From JBGQBN01 sp041494805 (GTDB lineage Bacteria > Acidobacteriota > Terriglobia > Terriglobales > Acidobacteriaceae): a stretch of DNA of 64,000 nt. Position 1 is the first letter of the stretch. Each line of letters opens with the position of its first letter. Where the stretch lies: assembly GCA_041494805.1 (NCBI GenBank), contig JBGQBN010000001.1:1-64000 (forward strand), read 5' to 3'. Shown piece by piece: positions 1-10,877 of this stretch. The notes under the pieces were generated by a model that was given only the letters and a program-made list of their open reading frames with translations, made no database searches and was not told the origin of the DNA. A program made the position numbers and the translations under genes.

Positions 1-2997
<2,997 letters not shown>

Positions 2998-3014
2998 TGA
3001 CCGCGTTCTCCCTT

Positions 3015-3281
3015 TGTCATCCTGGCCGAGTCGAAGGACCTCTACCCGGTCGAACTCTTACGTCGCAGCGTCGAGGTATTCTCGGTCTGCGGTTGATCGC
3101 ATGCAACGTGATCGACCGCATCGTGAGAATGCCTTGACGCGCCGGTGCCAGTACCATCAAACACGGGGTCCTTCGACTCCGCGGCTGCTTCGCTTCGCGA
3201 AGCAGCCCGCTGCGCTCAGGATGACAAGGTAGAAGGGGAAGCTGATAAGCTAAGAACTGAAAGCTGATAGCTGACAGCTGA
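3015..3281. repeat. Intergenic inverted-repeat block between carB and the DapA-like gene
   Basis: This gene-free gap holds two arms related by inversion: gtcatcctgg...gtcgaaggacc near 3016-3040 and ggtccttcgactcc...caggatgac near 3168-3224. Inside the right arm is a perfect 10-bp hairpin, gctgcttcgc (3184-3193) with gcgaagcagc (3197-3206). It is followed at 3240-3281 by a stutter of agctgata/agctgaca-type units. No credible gene is seen here. It resembles the dispersed palindromic intergenic repeats common in Acidobacteriota genomes. Confidence 0.6.
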
Positions 3282-3295
3282 GGCTGCGTGCTCCC

Positions 3296-4378
3296 ATGCT
3301 TCTTCACGGCATCTTTTCCCCGATCACGACGCCCTTTTATCCCGACGGCAAGGTGTACTTCAAGAAGCTTGAGCACAACGTCGAACGCTACTCCAAGACG
3401 CCGGTGGCGGGAATCGTTGTCCTGGGCTCAACCGGCGAGGCCATCCTGCTTTCGGACCAGGAACGGCGGGAGGTGCTCAAGACGGTCCGCGAGGCTGCTG
3501 CTCCCAACAAGGTGCTAATTGCGGGCACGGGGATTGAATCTGCGTCGGAAACGCTCCGCTTGACTGAGTACGCCGCAGAGCTCGGCTACGACGTTGCCCT
3601 AGTACGCACGCCGCACTTCTACAGGAAGCAGATGCAGCCCGCGAATCTCTTGGCGTTTTACCGAACGGTTGCCGACCGTTCGCCGCTGCCGCTCATGATC
3701 TACAACGTCCCCCCTTTCACGGCATACGACATTCCCGCCGAAGTCGTGATCGAGCTGGCCGAGCACTTCAACATCGTCGGCATTAAGGAATCGGGCGGGG
3801 ATGTGGAGAAAGCCCGCAAGATGGTGGAAGGCACGCGGCATGTGAAGCGCGCTGCCACGGTGACCGAAACCTTTGAGGCGGTCACGCCGCGCATGTTGAA
3901 AGCCGCTGCTGGAGGCAACGGACAGGGCGGGGAACTGGTGCCGGTGGCGGCGCTTGCGGGGACGTCGAAGCCGTTGTTATCCGTGCCATCATCCTCTGCG
4001 GTGAGCGTGGTTGCCGGATTGAAGACGCGGCAAAAGGAAATCGGGTTCCAGGTACTGTTCGGTTCCGCGCAGAAACTCGAACCAGCGCTGCAAGCAGGTG
4101 CGGTGGGCGCGGTTTTGGCCTTCGCTGACCCTGCCCCCACGGCCTGCTACGAAATCTACACGGCGTGGAAGGAAGGCGACACGGAGTTGGCACGGCTGAA
4201 ACAGGAACGCATTGTCAAGGCTGCCCAGCGGATCGTCGGCGAGTTGGGCATTCCGGGCGTGAAGTACGCCATGGACTTCAACGGTTATTTCGGCGGGCCG
4301 GTGCGGTTGCCGCTGTTACCGCTGACCGCTGATCTGAAGGCTGAGGTGGAGCGGTTGCTAGCGGACATTAGGAACTAA
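3296..4378 (+). CDS. Dihydrodipicolinate synthase/N-acetylneuraminate lyase family protein
   Basis: Class I aldolase of the DapA/NanA superfamily, forming a Schiff base with pyruvate or a related 2-oxoacid; the aldehyde partner cannot be read from sequence. Seen: GSTGE at 44-48 (carboxylate loop), Tyr136 in YNVP, and Lys164 in GIKES as the Schiff-base lysine. At 360 residues it is about 60 longer than DapA. The extra residues lie at roughly 202-255 (Gly/Ala/Ser-rich, AAAGGNGQGGEL onward), between beta-strands 7 and 8 of the expected TIM barrel. The ATG at 3296 starts directly at the conserved N-terminus (LLHGIFSPITTPF). No lysine-biosynthesis neighbours, so a catabolic lyase is as likely as DapA itself. 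Confidence 0.85.
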   Translation: MLLHGIFSPITTPFYPDGKVYFKKLEHNVERYSKTPVAGIVVLGSTGEAILLSDQERREVLKTVREAAAPNKVLIAGTGIESASETLRLTEYAAELGYDVALVRTPHFYRKQMQPANLLAFYRTVADRSPLPLMIYNVPPFTAYDIPAEVVIELAEHFNIVGIKESGGDVEKARKMVEGTRHVKRAATVTETFEAVTPRMLKAAAGGNGQGGELVPVAALAGTSKPLLSVPSSSAVSVVAGLKTRQKEIGFQVLFGSAQKLEPALQAGAVGAVLAFADPAPTACYEIYTAWKEGDTELARLKQERIVKAAQRIVGELGIPGVKYAMDFNGYFGGPVRLPLLPLTADLKAEVERLLADIRN

Positions 4379-4403
4379 GAGTAAGGACACTTCAGCTTAG
4401 CCA

Positions 4404-4787
4404 ATGAAAAAGACAGTAGAGAAGTCCATCCGTCCACGCCTGCCCAAGGTTTCCGAAGAAATGAAGGCCTGGTCTGCAGCGCTTGCGAACGAAGTCACGA
4501 CGTGGCCAGGCGTGACTACGCGGCCGATGTTCGGCTTCACCGCCCTGTATCGGCGGGGCCAGATCTTTACCGTGCTGCCACGCACGCGTGGCATGGAAAC
4601 TCCCAACTCGCTCGCCTTCAAACTGGAATCTATGGGGCCGCGGATCCTGGCCCGTGCCCGGCGCGATCCGCGCATCGCATTTACTGAGATGCAGAAAGCT
4701 CGATGGTTGCGCTTCGAGATAGGCTCTGATGCGGACCTCCATTCCGCACTCGATTGGCTCGGCCGTGCCTATGAAGCAGCAGGCTGA
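4404..4787 (+). CDS. Conserved hypothetical protein, 127 aa
   Basis: Small cytoplasmic protein with no signal peptide or membrane segment. The sequence has a hydrophobic core around TTRPMFGFTALYRRGQIF and a second conserved-looking block, ARWLRFEIGSDADLHSALDWLGRAY, near the C-terminus. The pattern is reminiscent of small TfoX/YjbR-like or luciferase-associated (DUF5519-type) alpha/beta proteins, but I do not recognise it firmly. It lies 25 bp after the DapA-like gene on the same strand, so it may be co-transcribed. The ribosome-binding site is weak. Codon use matches its neighbours and the frame is the only sensible one across this stretch. Confidence 0.65.
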   Translation: MKKTVEKSIRPRLPKVSEEMKAWSAALANEVTTWPGVTTRPMFGFTALYRRGQIFTVLPRTRGMETPNSLAFKLESMGPRILARARRDPRIAFTEMQKARWLRFEIGSDADLHSALDWLGRAYEAAG

Positions 4788-4818
4788 AGCGACCGTTCAC
4801 TTTCGAATCACAACGAGC

Positions 4819-4847
4819 TTGTCACTTCGCGCCCAACGCGCTATTAT
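4819..4847 (+). promoter_or_regulatory. Sigma-70 promoter of the TetR regulator
   Basis: TTGTCA at 4819-4824 and TATTAT at 4842-4847 are separated by exactly 17 bp. Transcription would start near 4854, inside the palindrome that immediately precedes the start codon, giving a leader of only about 13 nt. Confidence 0.7.
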
Positions 4848-4848
4848 T

Positions 4849-4866
4849 TGAACGAACGTTCGAACA
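4849..4866. promoter_or_regulatory. Putative TetR-family operator
   Basis: An 18-bp palindrome, tgaacgaacgttcgaaca, with a perfect 10-bp core cgaacgttcg (4853-4862), sits between the -10 box and the start codon of the TetR gene. TGAACGnnCGTTCA-like sites are typical of TetR regulators of fatty-acid and aromatic-CoA catabolism. Binding here would block the predicted transcription start, so autorepression relieved by an acyl-CoA ligand is likely (inference). I see no second copy before the next gene. Confidence 0.65.
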
Positions 4867-5571
4867 ATGGCGACTATTTCTCCAGTCAGCTCGCAGCTCT
4901 CAGGCCAACGCCGAGGGTCCAGCGCCACACCGCGCCTGGAGACTCGTTTCGACCGCCGCCAGGCTAAGCTCCTGAGCCACGCCACCAACGTTTTCTACGA
5001 GAAAGGTTACGAAGGCGCGTCCATGCGCGATCTGGCGCGCTCCAGTGGAATGTCGCTGTCGAACCTCTACTACTACTTCGAGTCCAAAGAAAAGCTGCTC
5101 TATCTCATCCAGAAACATACGTTCACCACCATTGTCGAGCAGCTGCGTGGACGACTCAAGGATACCTCCAGCCCCGAAGAGCGGATTCGCGCGTTCATTC
5201 ACAATCACCTCGAATATTTTCTGTCCAATCAGAAGGCGATGAAGGTTCTCTCGCACGAGGATGATGTGTTGAAGAACGGTTTTGGCGCCGAGATTGCCGC
5301 CATCAAGCGCGAGTACTACCGCATTTGTGTGGAGTTGCTGGACAGCTACAAGCGCGCGAAAGGACTAGAATTCTCCAGTCGGACTGCGGTGCTCAGCCTG
5401 TTCGGGATGATGAACTGGATCTACACCTGGTACAACCCGCGCGTGGATGCCGGCGCCGAAGAGCTGGCGCGCGAAATGGGCGACATCTTTGTGCAGGGCA
5501 TCCGCGTAGCGCCGGGCAAAGCAGCGCAGAAGAAGAAGCCTGGGTATCGAAATCTGGGACATCGAAATTAA
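4867..5571 (+). CDS. TetR/AcrR family transcriptional regulator
   Basis: DNA-binding repressor of 234 residues. The N-terminal helix-turn-helix spans about residues 35-80 (ATNVFYEKGYEGASMRDLA, then GMSLSNLYYYFESKEKLL), followed by a helical ligand-binding domain resembling the TetR_C domains of KstR2/FadR-like catabolic regulators. The first ~30 residues are Ser/Arg-rich and unstructured-looking. The ATG at 4867 is chosen because an exact operator/promoter lies just before it; there is no Shine-Dalgarno sequence, so translation would be near-leaderless. It precedes the aromatic-CoA cluster on the same strand by 36 bp and is the obvious candidate to control it. Confidence 0.88.
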   Translation: MATISPVSSQLSGQRRGSSATPRLETRFDRRQAKLLSHATNVFYEKGYEGASMRDLARSSGMSLSNLYYYFESKEKLLYLIQKHTFTTIVEQLRGRLKDTSSPEERIRAFIHNHLEYFLSNQKAMKVLSHEDDVLKNGFGAEIAAIKREYYRICVELLDSYKRAKGLEFSSRTAVLSLFGMMNWIYTWYNPRVDAGAEELAREMGDIFVQGIRVAPGKAAQKKKPGYRNLGHRN

Positions 5572-5607
5572 ACTGACATTCTAACCATTGCGAAAAGGAG
5601 TTTGACC

Positions 5608-6429
5608 ATGGCGACTACCGTACAGCCGACAGCCAGCGAGACCACCAGGCAACTGATCAACTACCGCGTCGATGCTGGCGTGGCAGTGATCGAGATGTTC
5701 GACCCGCCGGCCAATACCTACACCTACGAAATGAACCGCCAGCTCGACGAGGCGATTCTCAAAGCCCGCATGGACAACGACGCTTATGTCATTGTACTCA
5801 CCGGTTCGGGCGACAAGTTCTTTTCCGCTGGCGCCAACATCAAAATGCTGGCCAGCGTCGATCCCACGTTCAAGTACTACTTCTGCCTGCACGCGAATGA
5901 GATGCTGCTGCGCCTGGAGCACACGCCCAAGCTGGTGATCGCTGCAATCAACGGACACTGCGTCGGCGGCGGGCTGGAAATCGCCATGGCGGCGGACATC
6001 CGCATCGCGCGCCAGGATGCGGGCAAGATCGGCCTGCCAGAAGTGAATCTGGGTGTATTGCCGGGAACCGGCGGAACCCAGCGGCTGTCACGCCTGGTGG
6101 GGAAGAGCAAAGCCATTGAGCTGATGGTTACGGGCAATACCTTCTCGTTCGAAGAAGCGAAAGAGCTGGGGATCATCAACGACATCTTCGACCGGGAGAA
6201 CTTCATGGCGAACATCATGGAGTACGCCCGCCAGTTCTGCCCGCCCAACAAGGCAGCCAAGGCTGTGGGACGCATCAAGCGCGCGGTGCAGACCGGATGG
6301 GAGATTCCGATGGAGTCGGCACTGGCGGTCGAGCGTGAGAACCAGCAGTTACTTTTCCAGAGTGAAGACGCCAAGGAAGGCCTGGCGGCGTACGTGGAGA
6401 AGCGGCCGGCGATATTCAAAGCGAAGTAG
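5608..6429 (+). CDS. Enoyl-CoA hydratase/isomerase family protein
   Basis: Crotonase-fold enzyme acting on an enoyl-CoA. The oxyanion-hole segments are visible: DKFFSAGANI and GHCVGGGLEIAMAADIR, followed by PEVNLGVLPGTGGTQRL with the usual hydratase acidic residue region. Length (273 aa) is normal for a monofunctional hydratase, so this is not BoxC, which is about twice as long. The ATG at 5608 is preferred over an upstream in-frame TTG at 5602 because AAGGAG lies at 5595-5600, seven bases before it. It is the first structural gene of the catabolic cluster; the exact substrate is unknown but an acyl-CoA from ring cleavage is likely. Confidence 0.9.
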   Translation: MATTVQPTASETTRQLINYRVDAGVAVIEMFDPPANTYTYEMNRQLDEAILKARMDNDAYVIVLTGSGDKFFSAGANIKMLASVDPTFKYYFCLHANEMLLRLEHTPKLVIAAINGHCVGGGLEIAMAADIRIARQDAGKIGLPEVNLGVLPGTGGTQRLSRLVGKSKAIELMVTGNTFSFEEAKELGIINDIFDRENFMANIMEYARQFCPPNKAAKAVGRIKRAVQTGWEIPMESALAVERENQQLLFQSEDAKEGLAAYVEKRPAIFKAK

Positions 6430-6455
6430 CACCGCATTACGTACGAAGGAAACAA

Positions 6456-7922
6456 ATGATCGCAGCTACAAAAACGAAAATCACACCCGGCCGCCTCTTG
6501 ATCGACGGACAGTGGAGCGACAGTGCCCAGAAGTTCGACACCATCAATCCGGCGACTGGCGAGATTCTGACGCAGATCGCCCAGGCTTCGTCGGATGATG
6601 TCGACCGCGCGGTCCAAGCCGCCCGCCGTGCTTTTGAAAACCGCGGCGGCCCCTGGCGCAAAATATCGGCCAGCGAGCGCGGCCGTCTCATCTGGCGCCT
6701 GGCTGATCTGGTCGAAAAGAACATCGAGGAACTTGCCGAGCTTGAAACCCTCGACAACGGCAAGCCTATCTTCGAATCCCGCTACGTCGACATGCCCATG
6801 GTGATCGATGTTCTCCGCTATTACGCGGGCTGGGCCACGAAGATTCATGGCGAGACAGTCAACACGTCTGAAAACGCTTTTACCTACACGGTGCGCGAGC
6901 CGGTAGGCGTGGTCGGCCTGATTGTTCCGTGGAATTTTCCGCTGCTCCTGGCTTCCTGGAAGGTTGGGCCGGCGTTGGCCTGTGGCAACACGATCGTGTG
7001 GAAGCCGGCCAGCCTGACGTCGCTGACTGCGTTGCGATTCGGCGAGTTGGCGGTAGAAGCGGGTGTGCCCGCGGGTGTACTGAACATCGTGACCGGCAGC
7101 TCTGAAGTCGGAAGAACGATGGTGCGCCACCCGGGAATCGACAAGATTGCCTTTACGGGATCAACCTCGGTCGGCCAGGAGATCATGCGCAGCGCGGCCG
7201 ACAGCATGAAGCGCCTGACCCTTGAGCTGGGCGGGAAGTCACCGAATATCGTGTTTGCCGATTCCGATATTGATAACGCCGTGAAAGGGGCGATCACCGG
7301 GATTTTTTACGGCAAGGGCGAGGTCTGCAATGCAGGCTCGCGGTTGTTTGTCGAAAGCAAGGTGCAGGACGAGTTCCTGGAGAAACTGGTTGCGCGGGCC
7401 AAGAAGATGCAGCCTGCGGATCCGCTTGATCCCAAGACCCGCATGGGCGCGATCGTCAGCCAGGAGCAGATGCAAACGGTTCTCGGCTACATCGAGGCCG
7501 GGAAGAAGGAAGGCGCAAAGCTGATTGCGGGTGGAAATCGCGTGTCGGTGGATGGTGGCAAGGGATTCTTTATTGAGCCGACGATTTTCGGCGGCGTGAA
7601 CAACGACATGAAGATTGCGCAGGAGGAAATCTTCGGGCCGGTGCTGGCTGCGTTGAGCTTTGACGATGTGGATCAGGTGATTGAGCAGGCCAATAACAAT
7701 CCCTATGGCTTGGCGTCAGCGGTCTGGACTCGCGACGTCAAGAAAGCGCATTCTGTCTCACGGCGACTCAAAGCTGGAACGGTGTGGATCAATACGTACG
7801 GGCTGATGGATGCGGCGTTGCCCTTTGGCGGCTACAAAAGTTCGGGTTTCGGTCGCGAGTTGGGCATGCATGCCATTGAGCATTACACGGAACTCAAAAC
7901 TGTTTGGTTGAATTTAGCGTGA
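6456..7922 (+). CDS. NAD(P)-dependent aldehyde dehydrogenase
   Basis: Oxidises an aldehyde to a carboxylate. The full-length fold is present (488 aa) with PWNFPLLL in the cofactor domain, FTGSTSVG, the catalytic base Glu257 in LELGGKSPN, and the nucleophile Cys291 in GEVCNAGSR. The C-terminal signature PFGGYKSSGFGRELG is intact. Family resemblance is to phenylacetaldehyde/betaine-type ALDHs rather than to acylating enzymes. It sits 26 bp after the hydratase and before a BoxB/PaaA-like oxygenase. In aerobic benzoyl-CoA degradation a semialdehyde dehydrogenase (BoxD) acts after ring opening, so an analogous role is plausible but unproven. Confidence 0.93.
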   Translation: MIAATKTKITPGRLLIDGQWSDSAQKFDTINPATGEILTQIAQASSDDVDRAVQAARRAFENRGGPWRKISASERGRLIWRLADLVEKNIEELAELETLDNGKPIFESRYVDMPMVIDVLRYYAGWATKIHGETVNTSENAFTYTVREPVGVVGLIVPWNFPLLLASWKVGPALACGNTIVWKPASLTSLTALRFGELAVEAGVPAGVLNIVTGSSEVGRTMVRHPGIDKIAFTGSTSVGQEIMRSAADSMKRLTLELGGKSPNIVFADSDIDNAVKGAITGIFYGKGEVCNAGSRLFVESKVQDEFLEKLVARAKKMQPADPLDPKTRMGAIVSQEQMQTVLGYIEAGKKEGAKLIAGGNRVSVDGGKGFFIEPTIFGGVNNDMKIAQEEIFGPVLAALSFDDVDQVIEQANNNPYGLASAVWTRDVKKAHSVSRRLKAGTVWINTYGLMDAALPFGGYKSSGFGRELGMHAIEHYTELKTVWLNLA

Positions 7923-7924
7923 GC

Positions 7925-7991
7925 GAGACGTAGCAAGCTACGTCTCTACGGAGAGAAATGAAACTGTAGAGAGGTTGCTTGCAACCTCTCT
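7925..7991. repeat. Two consecutive perfect hairpins
   Basis: First hairpin: gagacgtagc (7925-7934), loop aa, gctacgtctc (7937-7946). Second: agagaggttgc (7968-7978), loop tt, gcaacctctct (7981-7991). Both stems are perfect. The first is the same family as the 28-bp palindrome inside the MFS gene at 46033-46060 (shared gtagagacgtagc core). They lie between two genes of the cluster and could attenuate or stabilise the transcript; there is no T-run of a terminator. Confidence 0.8.
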
Positions 7992-8005
7992 TTCATAGAG
8001 GACTT

Positions 8006-9181
8006 ATGCCAGGAAAAGTAGCAAAAATCGGAACCTTCAGTGACTGGATCGGCCTGTTTGACGATTGGCGCAAGGACATTGGCGTCAACACCGACGAGAT
8101 TGCCAGTTTCAAGTTCGACACGCTCTTCGGCGCGATCGAGACGGAGGAGATTCAGTTTGGCGCGTTCAAAGGCCGCCGCAAGTGGGAGAACCTGCGCCAG
8201 GTGCCCACGCAACAGATGCGCGATGCGCTGATCAACCTCATCGTCTACCAGGGCGATACCGAATTCGCCAGCGTCGAGCAGCAGCGAAACCTGTTCCAGA
8301 CGGCGCCCACGGACTGGGACCGCAAGGCGCTCACCCGCGTGATGATCGAAGAAATGCGTCACGGCTGGCAGATGTGCGCCCTGTTGGTGGACCACTTCGG
8401 CTACTCGGGCAAGGTGGAGGCGCAGAAAATGCTCGAGCGCCGCGCCTTTGAAAACAAGCGACTGCTCGGCGCCTTCAACGTGGACGTGGACAACTGGATG
8501 GATTTCTTCACCTACACCGACTTCGTCGATCGCGACGGCAAGTTCCAGTTGCAGATGCTGAAGTATTCGGCCTTCGCGCCGCTGGGCCGGTCCATGTCGT
8601 ACATGCTGCGCGAAGAAGCTTTCCACATGGGCACGGGCAACGACGGGCTGCGCCGCATCGTCGAGGCGGGTGTGGTTCCGGCATGGCTGATCCAGAAGTA
8701 TCTCAACAAATGGATCTCGTGCTCGTATGACCTGTTTGGCACGGACCATTCCGGTTCGGCGCATTGGGCCTATGTCTGGGGTATCAAGGGCCGCTACGAT
8801 GAGCCCAAGAACGAGAAGGCAGCCGAGGTCGAGGAGTTGAATGACTACAACCGGCATTTGTACCGCGATGAAGTGGCGGGCCTGATCGAACGTTTCAATA
8901 ACGTATTAAGGACCGGTGAACCAAGACTTTACGCTCCAAACATCAAGTTTAACCGGAACATCGGAAGGTGGGCGGGACAGAAGTTCCATGCGCAGACCGG
9001 TGAGCCGGTCGACGACAAGGCGTATGAGCAGCATTTGAAGGAACACATGCCGACGGCGGAAGACAAGAAACTGCTGCTCGACATCATCAGCAACGAGAAA
9101 AAATGGATTGCGCCGAAAGAGGGCGCACGCGACCCGTTGGCTTCGATTGGCGAGGTACGGAAGTCGGCGATCAATTTGTAG
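8006..9181 (+). CDS. BoxB/PaaA-like di-iron oxygenase
   Basis: Predicted soluble di-iron enzyme of the phenylacetic-acid-catabolism/benzoyl-CoA-epoxidase family, inserting oxygen into a ring CoA thioester. Seen: QGDTEFASVEQQRNLF (81-97), nearly the same as the BoxB ligand-bearing segment; EEMRH with Glu116/His119; and EEAFH with Glu204/His207, the two ExxH iron motifs. At 391 residues it is shorter than BoxB (~470). The ATG at 8006 follows a GAGG and removes nine residues encoded by a repeat. No reductase (BoxA) is seen in the window. It could alternatively hydroxylate a non-aromatic ring; the family assignment is firmer than the substrate. Confidence 0.82.
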   Translation: MPGKVAKIGTFSDWIGLFDDWRKDIGVNTDEIASFKFDTLFGAIETEEIQFGAFKGRRKWENLRQVPTQQMRDALINLIVYQGDTEFASVEQQRNLFQTAPTDWDRKALTRVMIEEMRHGWQMCALLVDHFGYSGKVEAQKMLERRAFENKRLLGAFNVDVDNWMDFFTYTDFVDRDGKFQLQMLKYSAFAPLGRSMSYMLREEAFHMGTGNDGLRRIVEAGVVPAWLIQKYLNKWISCSYDLFGTDHSGSAHWAYVWGIKGRYDEPKNEKAAEVEELNDYNRHLYRDEVAGLIERFNNVLRTGEPRLYAPNIKFNRNIGRWAGQKFHAQTGEPVDDKAYEQHLKEHMPTAEDKKLLLDIISNEKKWIAPKEGARDPLASIGEVRKSAINL

Positions 9182-9191
9182 GTTCTTTTCG

Positions 9192-9261
9192 CCACGGAGA
9201 CGCGGAGGCACAGAGAAGAATCAAAGTGATATTACCTCCGTATGCTCTGTGTCCTCTGTGG
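9192..9261. repeat. Imperfect inverted repeat (ccacggag / ctctgtgg type)
   Basis: Left arm ccacggagacgcggaggcac (9192-9211 and on to 9215) and right arm ctctgtgtcctctgtgg (9245-9261) are complementary with a small insertion. This phrase-like repeat occupies almost the whole 107-bp gap before the next gene. No promoter or terminator signature is clear in it. Confidence 0.6.
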
Positions 9262-9288
9262 TTAAAGTCTTTTGAAGCGATCTAGAAC

Positions 9289-10095
9289 ATGACCACTGCT
9301 CCCACCGACATTTCGGATCGAGGCCCGCAGGCTGGCGGGTCCTTGGCCTGCACGCTGGGCGAACTGATGGTCGCCACTGCCGCCCGCGAGATCCGCGACC
9401 GCGAGGTCGTGTTCGTCGGCATGCGCTTGCCGCTGATTGCGTTTGTGGTGGCCAAGAGAACCCATGCCCCGAATGCAGTAGGTTTGTTCGAGAACGGAGT
9501 GATTCGCTCCACTCCCGCGGCTGAGTTGATCTACACCATGGCCGATCCACCGAATATTCTGGGCGCGACGCAGTGTCTGGACATGATGGGAGTCATGAGC
9601 CTGCTACAGTCCGGGCGCGTGCATGTCGGCTTTCTGGGCGCGGCCGAGGTAGACCGCTTCGGCAACCTGAACTCGACTCAAGTGCGCGGGCCCAAGGGGC
9701 TCACACGGTTGCCCGGTTCCGGCGGAGCTTGCGACATTGCGTCGCTGGCGCAACGCTTCGTGGTGTTGCTCGAACACAGTAAGCAGCGCCTGCCGGAGCG
9801 GGTTTCATATGTGACCAGTCCGGGCAATGGAGACGGCCACGGCTGGCGGCAGCGTGTCGGTCTGCCGCGGGGCGGACCGTCGGCCGTGATTACAACCAAG
9901 GCGGTGCTGCGTTTCGGCGAGGACGGCGAAGCGTATCTTGCATCGGTACATCCCGGGGTTGAAATGGATGACATTCTGACCAACACCGGCTGGAAGCTGC
10001 GGATTGCCGAAAAGACTACTCAGACTCCGGCACCGAGCGCTGAGGAGTTAGCCGCCATCCGCGAGTATGACAAGGATGGGTTCTGGACGCGATGA
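9289..10095 (+). CDS. CoA-transferase subunit beta (GctB/IpdB-like)
   Basis: Smaller subunit of a two-subunit class I CoA-transferase or CoA-thioester ring hydrolase. The family motif with the active-site glutamate is seen as LFENG at about residues 64-68 (compare the S-E-N-G signature), and GSGGACDIASLA near the middle is typical of GctB/IpdB. The partner alpha subunit lies 1.2 kb downstream, separated by two genes, which is unusual since these subunits are normally adjacent. IpdAB opens a steroid ring by retro-Claisen hydrolysis and GctAB moves CoA to glutaconate; either chemistry would suit a ring-degradation cluster. The stop overlaps the next start (ATGA). Confidence 0.85.
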   Translation: MTTAPTDISDRGPQAGGSLACTLGELMVATAAREIRDREVVFVGMRLPLIAFVVAKRTHAPNAVGLFENGVIRSTPAAELIYTMADPPNILGATQCLDMMGVMSLLQSGRVHVGFLGAAEVDRFGNLNSTQVRGPKGLTRLPGSGGACDIASLAQRFVVLLEHSKQRLPERVSYVTSPGNGDGHGWRQRVGLPRGGPSAVITTKAVLRFGEDGEAYLASVHPGVEMDDILTNTGWKLRIAEKTTQTPAPSAEELAAIREYDKDGFWTR

Positions 10096-10877
10096 GTACG
10101 CAAACTGTAGCCAAATTATCTCGGCTTTCCCTGGAAGTCAACGCTCCAGTGGCGCGCATTTCCCTACACAATCCGCCGCTCAACATCATAGACATCCCCA
10201 TGATGGAGGAACTGGCGCAAACATTGGCGGAGATTGAGTCGCGGCCAGATATGTCGGTCGCCGTAATTACGGGATCGGGAAAAGCCTTCTCTGTCGGCGT
10301 GGACGTCGCCGCCCACACGCCGGACAAAGTCGAAACCATGCTGGCCAAGTTTCACGCCGTCATTCGCGCGCTGGTGGGCACAAAGAAGGTCACAATCGCC
10401 GCCGTGCGTGGGCATTGCCTGGGCGGAGGCGCGGAGCTGGCCATGGTCTGCGACCTGGTGTACTCCTCGGAATCCGCCACCTGGGGATTTCCCGAGATCA
10501 AACTGGGATGCTATCCGCCGGTGGCGGCAACCGCGCTGGCGGCGCTGGTCGGGCAGAAACACGCGTCAGACCTGGTACTGAGTGGCCGGAGCATCACTGG
10601 CACGGAAGCAGCCTGCATCGGCTTAGCCAACCGCGCCGTACCTGACGGGGACGTCGAGTCAGCCGTTCAGGAGTCGGTGGATCGCTTGTTGAAGCTGAGT
10701 CCAGCAGCTCTCGCCATCACCAAGAAGGCGATCTATGCCTGGGACTCCATCCACTTCGACAAAGGTCTGGCCCGCGCCGAAAAGATTTATCTGGACGAAT
10801 TGATGAAGACGGAAGACACGCAGGAGGGAATCAACGCTTTCTTGCAGAAGCGGGAGCCGGTGTGGAAGGGCAAATAG
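10092..10877 (+). CDS. Cyclohexa-1,5-diene-1-carbonyl-CoA hydratase-like protein
   Basis: Crotonase-fold enzyme of 261 residues. NPPLNIIDIPMMEEL near the N-terminus, GVDVAAHTPDKVETML and the ending KREPVWKGK match, from memory, the Dch/BamR family, which adds water to the dienoyl-CoA formed by benzoyl-CoA reductase. The oxyanion-hole segment GHCLGGGAELAMVCDL is intact, and the usual hydratase segment reads PEIKLGCYPPVAA. The start ATG overlaps the preceding stop by four bases, indicating translational coupling. No benzoyl-CoA reductase is present in the window, so either it is elsewhere or this paralogue works on another cyclic enoyl-CoA. Confidence 0.8.
   Translation: MSTQTVAKLSRLSLEVNAPVARISLHNPPLNIIDIPMMEELAQTLAEIESRPDMSVAVITGSGKAFSVGVDVAAHTPDKVETMLAKFHAVIRALVGTKKVTIAAVRGHCLGGGAELAMVCDLVYSSESATWGFPEIKLGCYPPVAATALAALVGQKHASDLVLSGRSITGTEAACIGLANRAVPDGDVESAVQESVDRLLKLSPAALAITKKAIYAWDSIHFDKGLARAEKIYLDELMKTEDTQEGINAFLQKREPVWKGK

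Noticed and set aside
5602..5607. Upstream TTG start for the first enoyl-CoA hydratase
   Set aside because: The ATG at 5608 has AAGGAG at seven-base spacing; TTG would sit only one base after that site.
8006..9181. Naming the di-iron oxygenase boxB outright
   Set aside because: It is ~80 residues shorter than BoxB and neither BoxA nor BoxC is in the window; only family-level assignment is justified.
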